19,646 nt of DNA from Cudoniella acicularis (taxonomy: Eukaryota > Ascomycota > Leotiomycetes > Helotiales > Helotiaceae). Made by a program: the position numbers and the translations under genes. A model generated the notes under the pieces. That model saw nothing but the letters and a program-made list of their open reading frames with translations, did not search any database and was not told the origin of the DNA. Below are positions 1 through 8,853 of the stretch, piece after piece (within the stretch, counting starts at the first letter, position 1; every line of letters begins with the position of its first letter). Location: NCBI GenBank assembly GCA_013054445.1, contig JAAMPI010001110.1, positions 1 through 19,646 on the forward strand. The letters are read 5' to 3'.

Positions 1-7
1 GAAGTAT

Positions 8-92
8 GTACAAGGAAGTAGAGCGTGTATAAGGAGAGAGCATGTATAAGGATAGCGTGTATAAGGAGAACGGGTGTACTACACGTATAAGG
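8..92. repeat. Degenerate short tandem repeat
   Basis: The core GTATAAGGA recurs at 27-35, 44-52 and 59-67, with variants GTACAAGGA at 8-16 and GTATAAGG at 85-92. The spacing is irregular (about 15-26 bp). It lies beyond the 3' end of the NLR-like gene and no coding role is visible. Confidence 0.55.
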
Positions 93-139
93 CGTACGAG
101 ATAAAAAGTATATCTTTATTTTTATATAAGTTCTTGGAA

Positions 140-161
140 ACCCACGGGTATACCCGTGGGT
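140..161. repeat. Perfect 22-bp palindrome
   Basis: Each arm is ACCCACGGGTA followed directly by its reverse complement, with no loop. It lies downstream of the NLR-like gene stop at 299. It could be a cruciform-prone site, a protein-binding site or a scrap of a mobile element; nothing else in the window decides this. Confidence 0.6.
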
Positions 162-179
162 GTGTACCCATCTAGCAGC

Positions 180-298
180 CTACCCGTAGCACTGCCTCGT
201 GAAATGCAGCAATAGATAACGGAGTTCTAGGGCTCGATCTGCGCTCTACGATAGATCTATTACTTTATGCAGCTGATTTGTTTAATGAGGTATTACCC
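180..298 (-). pseudogene. Decayed ankyrin-repeat remnant downstream of the NLR-like stop
   Basis: On the minus strand, after the stop that ends the NLR-like frame, the translation still resembles ankyrin repeat in scraps: an AQIEP-like stretch for the usual ADIEA, then an in-frame TAG, then residues resembling a helix-turn-helix start. The frame is interrupted several times. The simplest reading is that the ankyrin array was once longer and its distal part decayed. The resemblance is weak and rests on a few residues. Confidence 0.3.
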
Positions 299-3087
299 TC
301 AATATATATAGAGGGCCTCGATATCCGCTCCTCGATCAAGCAGGAGCTCTGCAGTGGATTTCTTACCCCGTTTAGAAGCTTTGCGTAACGGGGTATCACC
401 GTTGTTATCTCGGGCGTCGATATCCGCTCCTCGATTTAATAAGAGCTCAACAACTAAGGTGTTACCGTTCGTAGCTGCCTCGTGTAACGCAGTCCCGCCA
501 AGTTCATTTCGGGCTTCAATATCAACACCATGCGCAAGCAGTACTTGTACAATGGGCTCGTTCCCGAACAAAGCTGCCCAATGCAATGCCGTTCGAGAGT
601 CCTCATATACTGAATCCATGATCGTAGTGTCGGCGTTGTAGGCTAAGAGTATCTTTACAGCCTCTATGTGCCCTTTTCGTACCGCTGCCAAAAGCGGCGT
701 GGTCGCAAACCGATATTCATCAATTGGTCTTCCTTCCACGTCGTGGCCGTTCTTTAGCATTTCTAAGAGTATTGACGCCAATCCGTGTTCCGCCGCCGTG
801 AAAATAGGAGACACGGCAGCTTTCTCGTTATCCGACGAAGGAACATAGTATGGGTTACTCCAGTATTCAACAAAACCCATTAGCTCTGATTGTAGTGATA
901 TCTCTGGTAGTCCTCGAGCGTGGCTAGCCCAGTTCTGAGATGCGTAGTCAAGGAGAGGGTAAGTGGCTATGAGATCATCAAGATGCTTCCGTTCGCCCCC
1001 CATAGTCTTATGCTGTTTTGGCGCATAGTATGCTCTGAGCTCGTACAGAGAGAGATATCGAATACAAGCCAGGGTGAGACTAACTTCAGCGTTTGGCAAA
1101 AGTTGACTGCAGTGCTTTTCAAAATATTTTTGAGTGGTGTAGTGCACTAGGCGTATATTGTTGCTTTCGTGATCGATAGTAGCCAGGCCTCCACAAACAG
1201 TGATCAGCACAGTTTCACTGGGAAGGTCGTCTTGACTTATAGTATTCTCGCCGTCTTCTAATTCCATGATTGCTACAGCATGCTGGGCTTCGATGACTGT
1301 GAGGGGTCTCATAGCGTGAAAGACCCATGAAAGAAGTTGTATTGCCAATTTTGACTCCTCAGGAGGCAGGTTGTGAATCCTCTCCATGGTCTCCTCGTAT
1401 ATAACATTCATTTCCGTAGGAAGATTTTCTAAGGCTTTATAAACCTGTTTCATTGTCGTTTGTCTTCTAAGATATTCGATATGTAGTTGGGCCGATAGAA
1501 ACCTAGAGGCGGGGTTAGCCTAAGGGGGCAGGGCGATTTATCGTCGTGGGACACGGACATTCCTTTCGCATTGTCCACAAGTCTCTGGATTATTTTACCC
1601 CGAAGTTTTTCATCTTTCTTACAGAATCCTGTTAGTCTTATCATCTTGGAGATCCTTGCTTTAAGGAAAACTTCCACATCGGCATCACTCGCAAGGATCT
1701 CAAGATGAGATGCCGCTGCAAAGCTTTCCTGGATGTCACCAAGTCTCCGAGAGGTACAAAGAATCTGTACACTTGCTGGTTGATTTTGGAGGAGTTCCGT
1801 GAGTCTGGTTCTTGTTCCATTGTCATCGTTACACTCATCCAGGGCATCAACAACAAAGTATATGCGAGAAAACCGGGAAACTATGGTCGTAAATATCTCT
1901 AAAATTATCCTTTCATTTGGTCTTTTGCCTTGTGGCTTGTAGTAGCCATCATGAAGTTCCCTGACCTCATCCGGGATATTTTGACTGCACTGTACAAGCT
2001 GCTTGATGAGACTTGCCACAAGATTTTGGAATGTTTGAGTGTCTCGCTCTTTGTAGCTGCAGTACAGAAAGCACAGTCCGGCTTTTGATGTGGAAATTTC
2101 CTTTTCGAGTTTGTCAATTATTGCGGATCTGGTGAGGTGTCAGAAGGAGAAACAGTCCCGGGGAGGATATGATAGTACGCGAGAACCGTTTTGCCAGCTC
2201 CGGCTGCGGTAAAAATCAGTGGGATCCAATCTCTGGTGTTCTTTAGATAAAAACTCTACGTACGTTGCCCATAATACCAGATTATCTTCTCGTGCCCCGA
2301 TAGCCATGCAAGGAATTGGGGCGTCTCGAAAAGCCATTGTCCCGTCCCTTCTTGTCGCCGGCTTAACACATCAGCTTGCATCTCAAAGAAGTTCAGAGGT
2401 GATAGCCAATCGATGATGGCCTGATTTTGTTCATCTGTATGCATCTCTTAGTGAAGGCGCAATATTGCCAACATGGTAGTGATACCTGTGTACTGAGAAA
2501 CTACAAGCTTTCTGAAGCTACCAAGTTCTGCCCCGATATCTTTGATTCCGGCCGAAACGCTCCCCAACTGCTCCCCATGTCGAACTGTGGTCTGTCTAAA
2601 TTGTCGTGATCAGTAAAATACACGAACCAGAATTATGCCGATAGCCATACAAGTGAAGAACATCCGCCGCCAAATTGAGGTTCGCCCTTGTTTCTGAAAC
2701 AATCTCCTTCAACTTCACCAGCGTACTTTCTCTGAACGGGTACAATAGCCTTCTTCCTTGACCATGAATCCTGGAAGCCCTGTCGGTCCCAGGAATCTCT
2801 TTAACCTTATTCAATTTACGCTGCAGCTCCTCAATACCAGTAAAGCAATCCGCGATACTGATCTGAACTTGCGTAAGGTTAGCATTTGCGCTGAGCGCAT
2901 CGCTTTCAAGAGCCTGCTGCAATACTATTAACGTCCCGACCAAGGTTTGAACAGAATTGCACATCGTCGCAATGTCAGCATGGCTATCTTTCCAGGAGCT
3001 GTAGTACTGGAGTAGGCCTTGGCAGACTTGGATACCTAGAGAGACGACACCGACAGCGCTTCCAGCGACGCCGAATGCTTCCGCCAT
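299..3087 (-). CDS. NLR-like STAND protein: HeLo-like N-terminus, NACHT, ankyrin repeats
   Basis: Probable intracellular receptor of the fungal STAND/NLR class, which act in non-self recognition and regulated cell death. Six exons close into one frame of 836 codons: 3087-2651, 2595-2505, 2444-2264, 2203-2179, 2128-1559 and 1502-299. The introns (55, 60, 60, 50 and 56 nt) have GT..AG ends; a CTGAT, CTGAC or CTAAC branch-like site is visible in introns 1, 3, 4 and 5. The start MAEAFGVAGS at 3087 is preferred over the ATG three codons upstream because it is typical of HeLo-like N-terminal domains. Residues 1-150 are that helical domain. A WLSPLNFFEMQAD linker precedes the P-loop GQPGAGKT (about 235-242). 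Walker B is VVDALDE (about 337-343), followed by a CTSR sensor motif. About four ankyrin repeats occupy roughly 700-832, and the protein then ends abruptly in EALYIY. Intron 2 is the least certain: an alternative 39-nt intron (2447-2485) also keeps the frame. Single-frame reading would wrongly suggest a pseudogene. Confidence 0.85.
2179..2203 (-). other. 25-nt microexon carrying the NACHT P-loop
   Basis: This exon of the NLR-like gene lies between introns 2204-2263 (donor GTACGT, acceptor CCGCAG) and 2129-2178 (donor GTACTA, acceptor CACCAG). It contributes 2 + 7 codons + 2 nt and encodes nearly the whole GAGKTVL segment; the junction codons give P and A. Skipping it would remove the ATP-binding loop and shift the frame. 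Confidence 0.75.
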
Positions 3088-3660
3088 CTGGATCACAGGG
3101 TAGAAGGTGCTAAGATTAACTGGGGGTGCTGGAATTGCAAGGCTATTTCGGCTTAAGAAGCGTGGTCAAATGCACCCGCGTTTAAAGACTGGTTCGCGAC
3201 ACATTTGGAAACAAAACGACGTTATACGATATGATGCGAAAATTGAAGATCTAGCGAAGTGAGGCTGTTATGTTCTATTTCGGACGCCCCTGTCAAGCTG
3301 GGAACGCCACTTGGGACGGGGCGTGAGTGGATCCTCGTGACACCACCTCAAAACGAACCATACACGTTGTAATCTTCTCCTGTGCGGCGTCAAAAATACC
3401 GCAAGAAGAATCCCTCTTCAAAATATCGTGGACTGAGATTTAAAGATAATCTATATTTGTTACCTATATCTCTATAGCCCTACCAGTAGATGCAAGAATT
3501 CGTGGCGGATAAGCGAGACCCCCAATCGGTATATTAAATAAGAAAGTGCATTAAAAACCAATAACAAAAAAAAAAAAAATTTCCAAAATTTCATTTATTT
3601 GCATTGAATTATCGTTCATCAATCGTCTTACTGATAAAACTTAATCCAAAGAAAGAAAGA
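3088..3660. other. Upstream region of the NLR-like gene, no gene seen
   Basis: There is no convincing coding frame on either strand. The part next to 3087 should hold the promoter and 5' leader of the NLR-like gene. Composition becomes AT-rich after about 3520, with a run of 13 A's (3567-3579). No clear TATA box or binding site can be assigned. Confidence 0.5.
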
Positions 3661-3676
3661 GATCTATTTTAGAATT

Positions 3677-3702
3677 CTAGGGGCCTAAATAGGCCCCCTA
3701 GG
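3677..3702. repeat. Near-perfect GGGGCC/GGCCCC hairpin
   Basis: The left arm CTAGGGGCCTA (3677-3687) and right arm TAGGCCCCCTAG are complementary apart from one extra C, around a 2-base centre. It sits just outside the outermost paired arm (3717) of the larger foldback structure and may be part of the same decayed element. Confidence 0.55.
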
Positions 3703-3716
3703 ATAGTCGCTAAAAC

Positions 3717-4192
3717 TTGACGAAAATATAGTAGGCTATTATCGGCCAGCTCATTAGGAGATAAAAAAACGTGAGTAAGCAGTGGGTACTACTTAGGGAC
3801 TGCTTAGGGACTGCTCAGGATACTCAGGCAGCTCAGGCGAGCCGGGTGAGTCGAGGGTGATTAGTGTCTGAATAGAAGCGGCTAGGCTTACTAATCAATA
3901 TTAGAACAAAGATAGTGAGGTTAGAGTTGAACTACTAGCAAAGTCAAACTCTAACTTCATCTTCGCTGGTTCTGTTTTAGTCTCTAGGCGTGAGCAGCGG
4001 CCGCTTTAACCTAAGCCGACCCTAAGCACGCCTGACCACGCCCCGAGTCAGCTTTACTCACAATACTGTGGGACCCATTTTGGCCCCCTAAGTGGCCCGG
4101 CTATAATTTCCTAGCCGAGTTTACCGTGGGGCTTGTTCCGCTCCCCCTACTAAGGGTTCCCACTAGAGCCGATTCTAGATCCTTTTCGTCAA
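3717..4192. repeat. Imperfect foldback structure (decayed MITE or inverted-repeat element)
   Basis: Several short arms pair in nested order around a centre at about 3915-3955: TTGACGAAAA (3717-3726) with 4183-4192; GTGAGTAA (3771-3778) with 4054-4061; GCTTAGGG (3802-3809) with 4020-4027; AAGCGGC (3876-3882) with 4000-4006; AGAAC (3903-3907) with 3969-3973; GTTAGAGTT (3920-3928) with 3947-3955. The consistent nesting suggests one large, mutated inverted repeat of about 480 bp. There is no transposase frame and no clear target duplication. Confidence 0.45.
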
Positions 4193-4961
4193 AGTATATA
4201 TAACTAGTATTCAGCCTTATAAGTTACCGAATATTACTAATTCAACGATATTATATTTTAATAAAAACTTTTTATTTGTTAAGAAATTCTCTAATTTATT
4301 TATTATAAGAACTCACACTTATATACAATTGCTCCGCTATTAACGCATTTGTATAGCCATCAAAGAAGGCATGAGAGGGAGGTATATTGAGGCACTTAGT
4401 GAAATATTATAAAAAGGAGTGACGCAGAAATACCCTCATATTCTTCTCCGAAGGCCGGTTAGTTCCGCTTCCTAATCGGGAGGTATGTTGTATCGCTACT
4501 ACGCTGAAAGTCCCTGTACTTCGAGGGTAATATACTACTCTTTAGCGAGCCACTTATTATAAATACAGCAGGTATTTAGGAGAGCGATCCTAAAGGCCCT
4601 TACGAAGCTCCTTGGGGCCTATAGATGCCATGAAGTGGGCTAAATGTCATTAATACCCTGTAGTCTCGATAAATTATGCAGGAACCTCCGTATTAAATAA
4701 ACAAGATATGTTGGTTACCGGATGGTTCAGTTTTGCAGTTCCGTGCATAAATAAAAATAGAATTGATACCCTATAAAAAACAACGGGTCTATCCTTCTAC
4801 CCTCCTCCAAAGTCCTATGTGCTAAATTTCTCCTAAGTCCCTTCCCGTGCTTCTCTGGCTGCCTCCTTCGCCTGCCTTCTGCCTGATTCCTCTCCTTGGT
4901 GTGGCTCCTGGCCTCCGGTTCCTAGATGTGTGTGTGTATGTGTGTGCGTATATAAAAGAGA
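4193..4961. other. AT-rich gene-free region with a TG microsatellite
   Basis: No supported gene is present. The part at 4193-4330 is strongly AT-rich, as often seen in RIP-affected DNA. A TG-rich microsatellite lies at about 4926-4948. The open frame starting at 4847 is proline/leucine-rich low-complexity sequence that runs into the LTR-like element, so I do not call it a gene. Confidence 0.5.
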
Positions 4962-5270
4962 TGTTGCGACTGAGGATATATGGAAGTGAAGTTGGGTTAC
5001 TGAAAGAGTGTGAATTGCAAGTCTGGTCTAATCTAGTCTACAGAACAGCTCTTGGTGGGAGCTGTGTCCCTTATTTATAGGCTTCCGGTGCCCACATGCT
5101 ACCGAGGTTCCTGCTCATCTTCCTACGCATAAACTACAGTAGTAGCTTTATGCCTTGGCCCATATGATCAATGGCATCGTAGGATCTAAAGGCATAATCA
5201 TCACAGCCGCTTCCTTAGAATCCTTCGGGTAGCGACCCCTGAGCACGTGACTGGAATCGCTTTCTCAACA
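4962..5270 (-). mobile_element. LTR-like element (possible solo LTR)
   Basis: The 309-bp segment begins TGTTG and ends CAACA, the terminal inverted repeat expected of a retrotransposon LTR. Read on the minus strand it has a TATA box (TATAAATAA, 5079-5071) followed by pyrimidine- and purine-rich leader-like sequence, as in an LTR promoter. The flanking 5-mers AGAGA and ATAAG do not match, so no target-site duplication supports a clean solo LTR. No second copy or coding region was seen in the window. Confidence 0.45.
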
Positions 5271-5394
5271 ATAAGCTCTCACAGTGATTAGGCTTTAAAT
5301 GTCTCTAAGAGTCTGAGACACAGATTTGAAGAAAGCTGACCTTCTTGTTCCATTTGTTTAATTCCTGTTTGGACAATTCCAAAACCCCTGGCAG

Positions 5395-5760
5395 TTATAT
5401 GTACCCATTTGGATGATAGTCCCACTCCCCTTCCTCCTCAACATCATTATCCCATTCCACGCGCATCATCGGTCGACGAACATTTGACTGGCTCCTCCGC
5501 ACCTGCGCCCTTTCAACTCCGTTGAAGTACATCACCATCAAATGCACGAAATTTGCCCCGATATTTCTTAGCATTTCGCAGTCCGGGCAATCGTATGGGC
5601 ACTCCTCGACCTCGTCACAGTAATCGATATGCGCCATGCATGGTGTTTTCCACGTATTTCTGCCATCCTCGAGATGGAAATGGCCTTCACATTCGATATC
5701 GTTTTCATGCTCTTCTTCGTCAAGATAGGGTTCCCGTCCTATTGACATGTTGTTGCCCAT
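5395..5760 (-). CDS. Small acidic Cys/His-rich protein, copy A of a four-member local family
   Basis: This 121-residue protein is not recognised. The N-terminus is acidic (EEEHEND around 15-21). A compact Cys/His cluster follows: C24-x2-H27, then C41-x2-H44, then C48-x5-C54-x3-C58-x2-C61, with D57 just before the third Cys of the last group. The spacing suggests zinc binding, but no named finger type fits. No signal peptide or membrane segment is visible. The C-terminal 60 residues (about 62-121) end in another acidic patch. Related sequences lie at 6039-6230 (-), 6720-6926 (+) and 7345-7638 (-). This copy keeps all six cluster cysteines and both histidines, and has a normal ATG (alternative M at residue 5). 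Expression is unknown. Confidence 0.6.
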   Translation of the reverse strand: MGNNMSIGREPYLDEEEHENDIECEGHFHLEDGRNTWKTPCMAHIDYCDEVEECPYDCPDCEMLRNIGANFVHLMVMYFNGVERAQVRRSQSNVRRPMMRVEWDNDVEEEGEWDYHPNGYI

Positions 5761-6038
5761 TTTCCTGTACCGAGGCCTGAGGTTGCTGGGAATAGTCTGC
5801 TAGACAGTTGAAAGTTTTGGAGCTTAGTATGTTGCAACATCGAAAGAAAAACAAGGAAAACAAAGTTCTGTAGTATAGTCGTGAGGCAAATGTGAATTGG
5901 TTATAAGTGGAAGGCCCTGATTCAGCTATCTATGAGATTGAATCAACAAAAGCTACTCATTTAAACGCAACCTAGTGCCCCGTATGTGAATCATTGTCCC
6001 AACTTTCTTCAGATATGTACTCGAATTCATTCAGTACT

Positions 6039-6230
6039 TTAGGTCCTTGGATATAAAGAAAGATGCTGGTTGATAAGTAGATACCTCCGGTATTGCCTGC
6101 AGTCTTCACAATCTTTTGAACAGCCTTCCAGATTCGGGCAGTGGTCAACATGACCAACACAACGGGATATACCTAAATGCACGCGACATTCGCTTTGTGG
6201 GCCACTGTGTCTTCTGGAGGAACTTTTCCA
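6039..6230 (-). pseudogene. Copy B of the Cys/His-rich family, no start codon
   Basis: The 63-codon open frame on the minus strand contains C-x2-H, C-x2-H and then HVDHCPNLEGCSKDCEDC, with the same C-x5-C-x3-C-x2-C spacing as copy A and the Asp before the third Cys. There is no ATG in this frame: a TAG at 6233-6231 precedes it. Either the 5' part is lost, or it is supplied by an upstream exon through an acceptor ending in that same TAG. The longer ATG-started frame on this strand (5972-6160) is a different frame without the motif. The metal-binding residues are intact, so a spliced functional gene cannot be excluded. Confidence 0.5.
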
Positions 6231-6719
6231 CTACCCATTCTTTAGCTACATCTTTATTCTCGTTCCTGCATTATCGGAGTTGGATCGAAGCTTTGGATCG
6301 ATTCGACCGAGTTGTTCGAGTGCCGTAGAAAATTGAAGAGACTCCGTGGCCGAGAGACACAATAAGGTAGATTTGTCATAGCGGTGCGAATTGCGCTTCT
6401 CTCAAGTTGCTGAAAAGTTTCTATCAGGAAAGTTGCATGTTGCTTAACGAAAGGCTGTAGTCCTTTTATATCTGCTTACAGGAGACAATCGTGTCCGGCT
6501 GATTCATTACTGGAGAATTGTCTCAAGTAACCCCACTTGTGTGAATGGTACTCAAGACTAACGGAAGTTTGAAAATGTGTCGAGAATTTCCTTTCAATTA
6601 TTCTTCTGGTATCATTTCTAGAGACTTCTACTTTTCGAGCCGAGGAATCGAAACAAAACAAGGTATTTGAAACTCGATCTAATCCAAAACACACAACTCA
6701 ACAATATCCCCAGGACAAC
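6231..6719. other. Spacer between copies B and C, no gene seen
   Basis: No convincing gene. The minus-strand frame at 6476-6694 has no recognised motif. The region separates two divergently oriented family copies and may hold their decayed 5' parts. Confidence 0.35.
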
Positions 6720-6926
6720 TATGGGAGTCTGTTATTCAAAAGAAGAAGCTCCCGACTTCACAAATGCAGGGATCACAACTACCGTTATTACTCAACTCAG
6801 GACTGCGATTATTATATCGACAAATGTCCGAATACAGACTAGTGCCCATACGATTACGAGGGCTGCACTAGGAAAAGGGAAGAATTTGCTGAAGCAGAAA
6901 AAAGATATTCTGGAAGCGGGCAGTGA
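6720..6926 (+). pseudogene. Copy C of the Cys/His-rich family, opposite strand, broken
   Basis: Reading the codons that end at the TGA at 6924-6926, the frame shows KCRDH, then CDYYIDKC, then CPNTD, a TAG stop (6840-6842), then CPYDYEGC. Counting the stop as one position, the spacing C-x5-C-x3-C-x2-C matches copies A, B and D exactly. The third Cys is Tyr (TAC for TGC). The stop sits where copy D has Gly and next to its Trp, so a TGG-to-TAG change is possible. The open frame extends upstream to about 6600 without ATG. The ATG at 6721 starts a different frame that lacks the motif. Confidence 0.55.
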
Positions 6927-7344
6927 GATATAGTTGGGACTGAAATTTGGATTCATGGAGGCTTTGGGATTCGAATACTTGACGCAAGTCAGAGAACAGC
7001 AAAGGGACGGCAAAAAGAGCAGGAGGCTGCCACTAGAGAGAATATCGGAAATTTCATTTCACTAAACGAACAATTATCTGCTAAACTTTGAAGTTTTGAG
7101 AAAATGTTCCTAGATCGTCATCTTGCTTTAATCTTTGACCACGGCTATTATTAAGACTTTTCACAAGGTATTTGAGCCCAAAAATGTTGAAAAGAAGTAT
7201 CCAATTTGTCTCGGAGCCTTTAGTAAGTCCGTTTCATACATGGCAACATCTTCATAGAGAAATCATGTGGTAAGCGAATCTCGAAACTCAAAGCCCAAAT
7301 AAATACCCCTTACCAAGTTTCCGAGTAAGCGGTTTACACGTTTC

Positions 7345-7638
7345 TCAATGACCCTTGCAAGAGGACGACAAATTGTATTCCCGCTTAAGTTCGCACAAGC
7401 CACAATCCAGAGGACAGCCCCATCCGTTCGGACACTTTTTCACGTGCAGCTTGTGAATATCGGTGGAAATGTTCTTTTCAGGTACGAAGTAATGGCCCTT
7501 ATACTTAAGCATTTTGTACCGCCAAGTCTCTGCTGCAAGATCCCGTCGTTCCCGTTCGCGCCGACACTCCCGTGATGCCGAGTTCTCCATTTCTTTGTCT
7601 TCGATCCCGCAGTAATGTTCCGTTGTTCTCTTTGGCAT
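7345..7638 (-). CDS. Small Cys/His-rich protein, copy D of the local family
   Basis: This 97-residue protein is not recognised. The N-terminal half is highly charged and Arg/Glu-rich (about 11-40), possibly helical. The cluster follows: GH at 48-49, H62-x2-H65, then C69-x5-C75-x3-C79-x2-C82 with D78 before the third Cys, identical in spacing to copies A-C. Compared with copy A it has Tyr instead of Cys in the first C-x2-H and His instead of Cys in the second, and it lacks the long C-terminal tail. The ATG at 7638 gives the longest version. It could be an active divergent paralogue or an early pseudogene. The 6927-7344 spacer holds nothing recognised. Confidence 0.5.
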   Translation of the reverse strand: MPKRTTEHYCGIEDKEMENSASRECRRERERRDLAAETWRYKMLKYKGHYFVPEKNISTDIHKLHVKKCPNGWGCPLDCGLCELKREYNLSSSCKGH

Positions 7639-8788
7639 GTATCTTTGTGGATGATAACTTCGCCTGGCTCCGGCATCGAATGTTCAAGTAATGCAAGATA
7701 TTGGTTTCCTTGACGTCGGACTTGGAATTGGGAATAATCGATAGAATTTAATTCTCGGAGTTGTGACTCCGAAATTCTGCGAATGTATTAAAGATGGTAT
7801 CATATAGTTTTGAAGCACGCTCTGTTTTTAGCGAATCGGCGATCCATCAGCCCCTCTTTGTTCCTGATTCACAGAAACGGAACTTCCCTCACTCAACTGC
7901 TTGAGGCCCTTAAAAGACGAGCACTTTTGGTTTGCTCATTCATCTTCTCATTCAAAACTGCATGTTACGTCAAACTACATCTAGTAGTAAAGAAAAGTTA
8001 CGCTTAACCATATCAGAGGAAATTGATCTACTTTGCAAGATGTATGAGTTCTTCCGGACTGCCTAAGTCGCCTCGCGATCACAAAAGAATCATGTGAGAG
8101 CCGCCCTTTACCCGGAAAATTCCGTTTCCTTCCCACTCTGCTCAAGTTTTCATTTGTTGATTTGTAATTCGATCGAGATACTCAGCTATTGTTCACTGAA
8201 GTACCCCCTCATGCGTTGAACTATGAGCTCTTTCAGTACCAGAAGACTTGAGATTATCTCTATTATAGTGAATTCATGGGAGTTATGAAAGAAAAGCCCA
8301 CAATCGCCTTTTAAGCCCGTTAGCTATGTTTGAGTCAGATTAGACTCTGATCTACATTTTTCCCGATCTTCAGGCCTATCAACCTGCACCCTTTCCTTTA
8401 ATTCAACGAGCAACAATGAATGCCGATAGCGTCTTCGTAGTTTTTTCTGAACATATTAATTCCCTTTTCAAGTTTGGTTAGCATGCAGAACTCGGGAAGA
8501 CCGTAAGATAAACTAGAAGCTTCATTTTTGTTAGAGGCGGATTGGCACGCCAGTCGGAACTTCTTTCTACACAGGATCAATTGAAAGGGATGTATAAAGG
8601 AATTTAAAAATATGCGCCTTTTCACCAATGCGAACAAATAACCCTGAATCAGAGCTGCGCGTGACGCCTAAAAGAAATCGAAGTCCTGTTGATTTTGAAA
8701 GAAAATAATTCTTTAACAATTTCCTATAAACCAACACAAATAGTCTTTATTAGTCTTTAGATTCCTTAAGAATAAGATAGTATTGATG
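7639..8788. other. Gene-free stretch
   Basis: Only short open frames without motifs are present (the longest, 8398-8637 on the minus strand, is 79 codons). I found no fifth copy of the Cys/His motif on either strand, no tRNA-like cloverleaf and no long repeat. Confidence 0.4.
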
Positions 8789-8853
8789 TTTTGAAGTGTT
8801 GGGAGTAGGCCACCCGGCTCCCTTCCGCGCTTTGTGCTCTGTATTCACATACG

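Noticed and set aside
354..1150. Plus-strand open frames inside the NLR-like gene
   Set aside because: They are antisense shadows of the ankyrin and NACHT C-terminal exon, which has clear family sequence on the minus strand.
4847..5080. 77-codon plus-strand frame starting MLLWLPPSP
   Set aside because: It is low-complexity, crosses the TG microsatellite and runs into the LTR-like element; no domain or conserved pattern.
5972..6160. 62-codon minus-strand frame
   Set aside because: Overlaps copy B of the Cys/His family in a different frame; the conserved motif is in the other frame.
6667..6933. 88-codon plus-strand frame
   Set aside because: The frame with the Cys/His motif is a different one ending at 6926; this one has no motif.
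8398..8637. 79-codon minus-strand frame
   Set aside because: No recognisable motif, no homologous neighbour; kept as unannotated.
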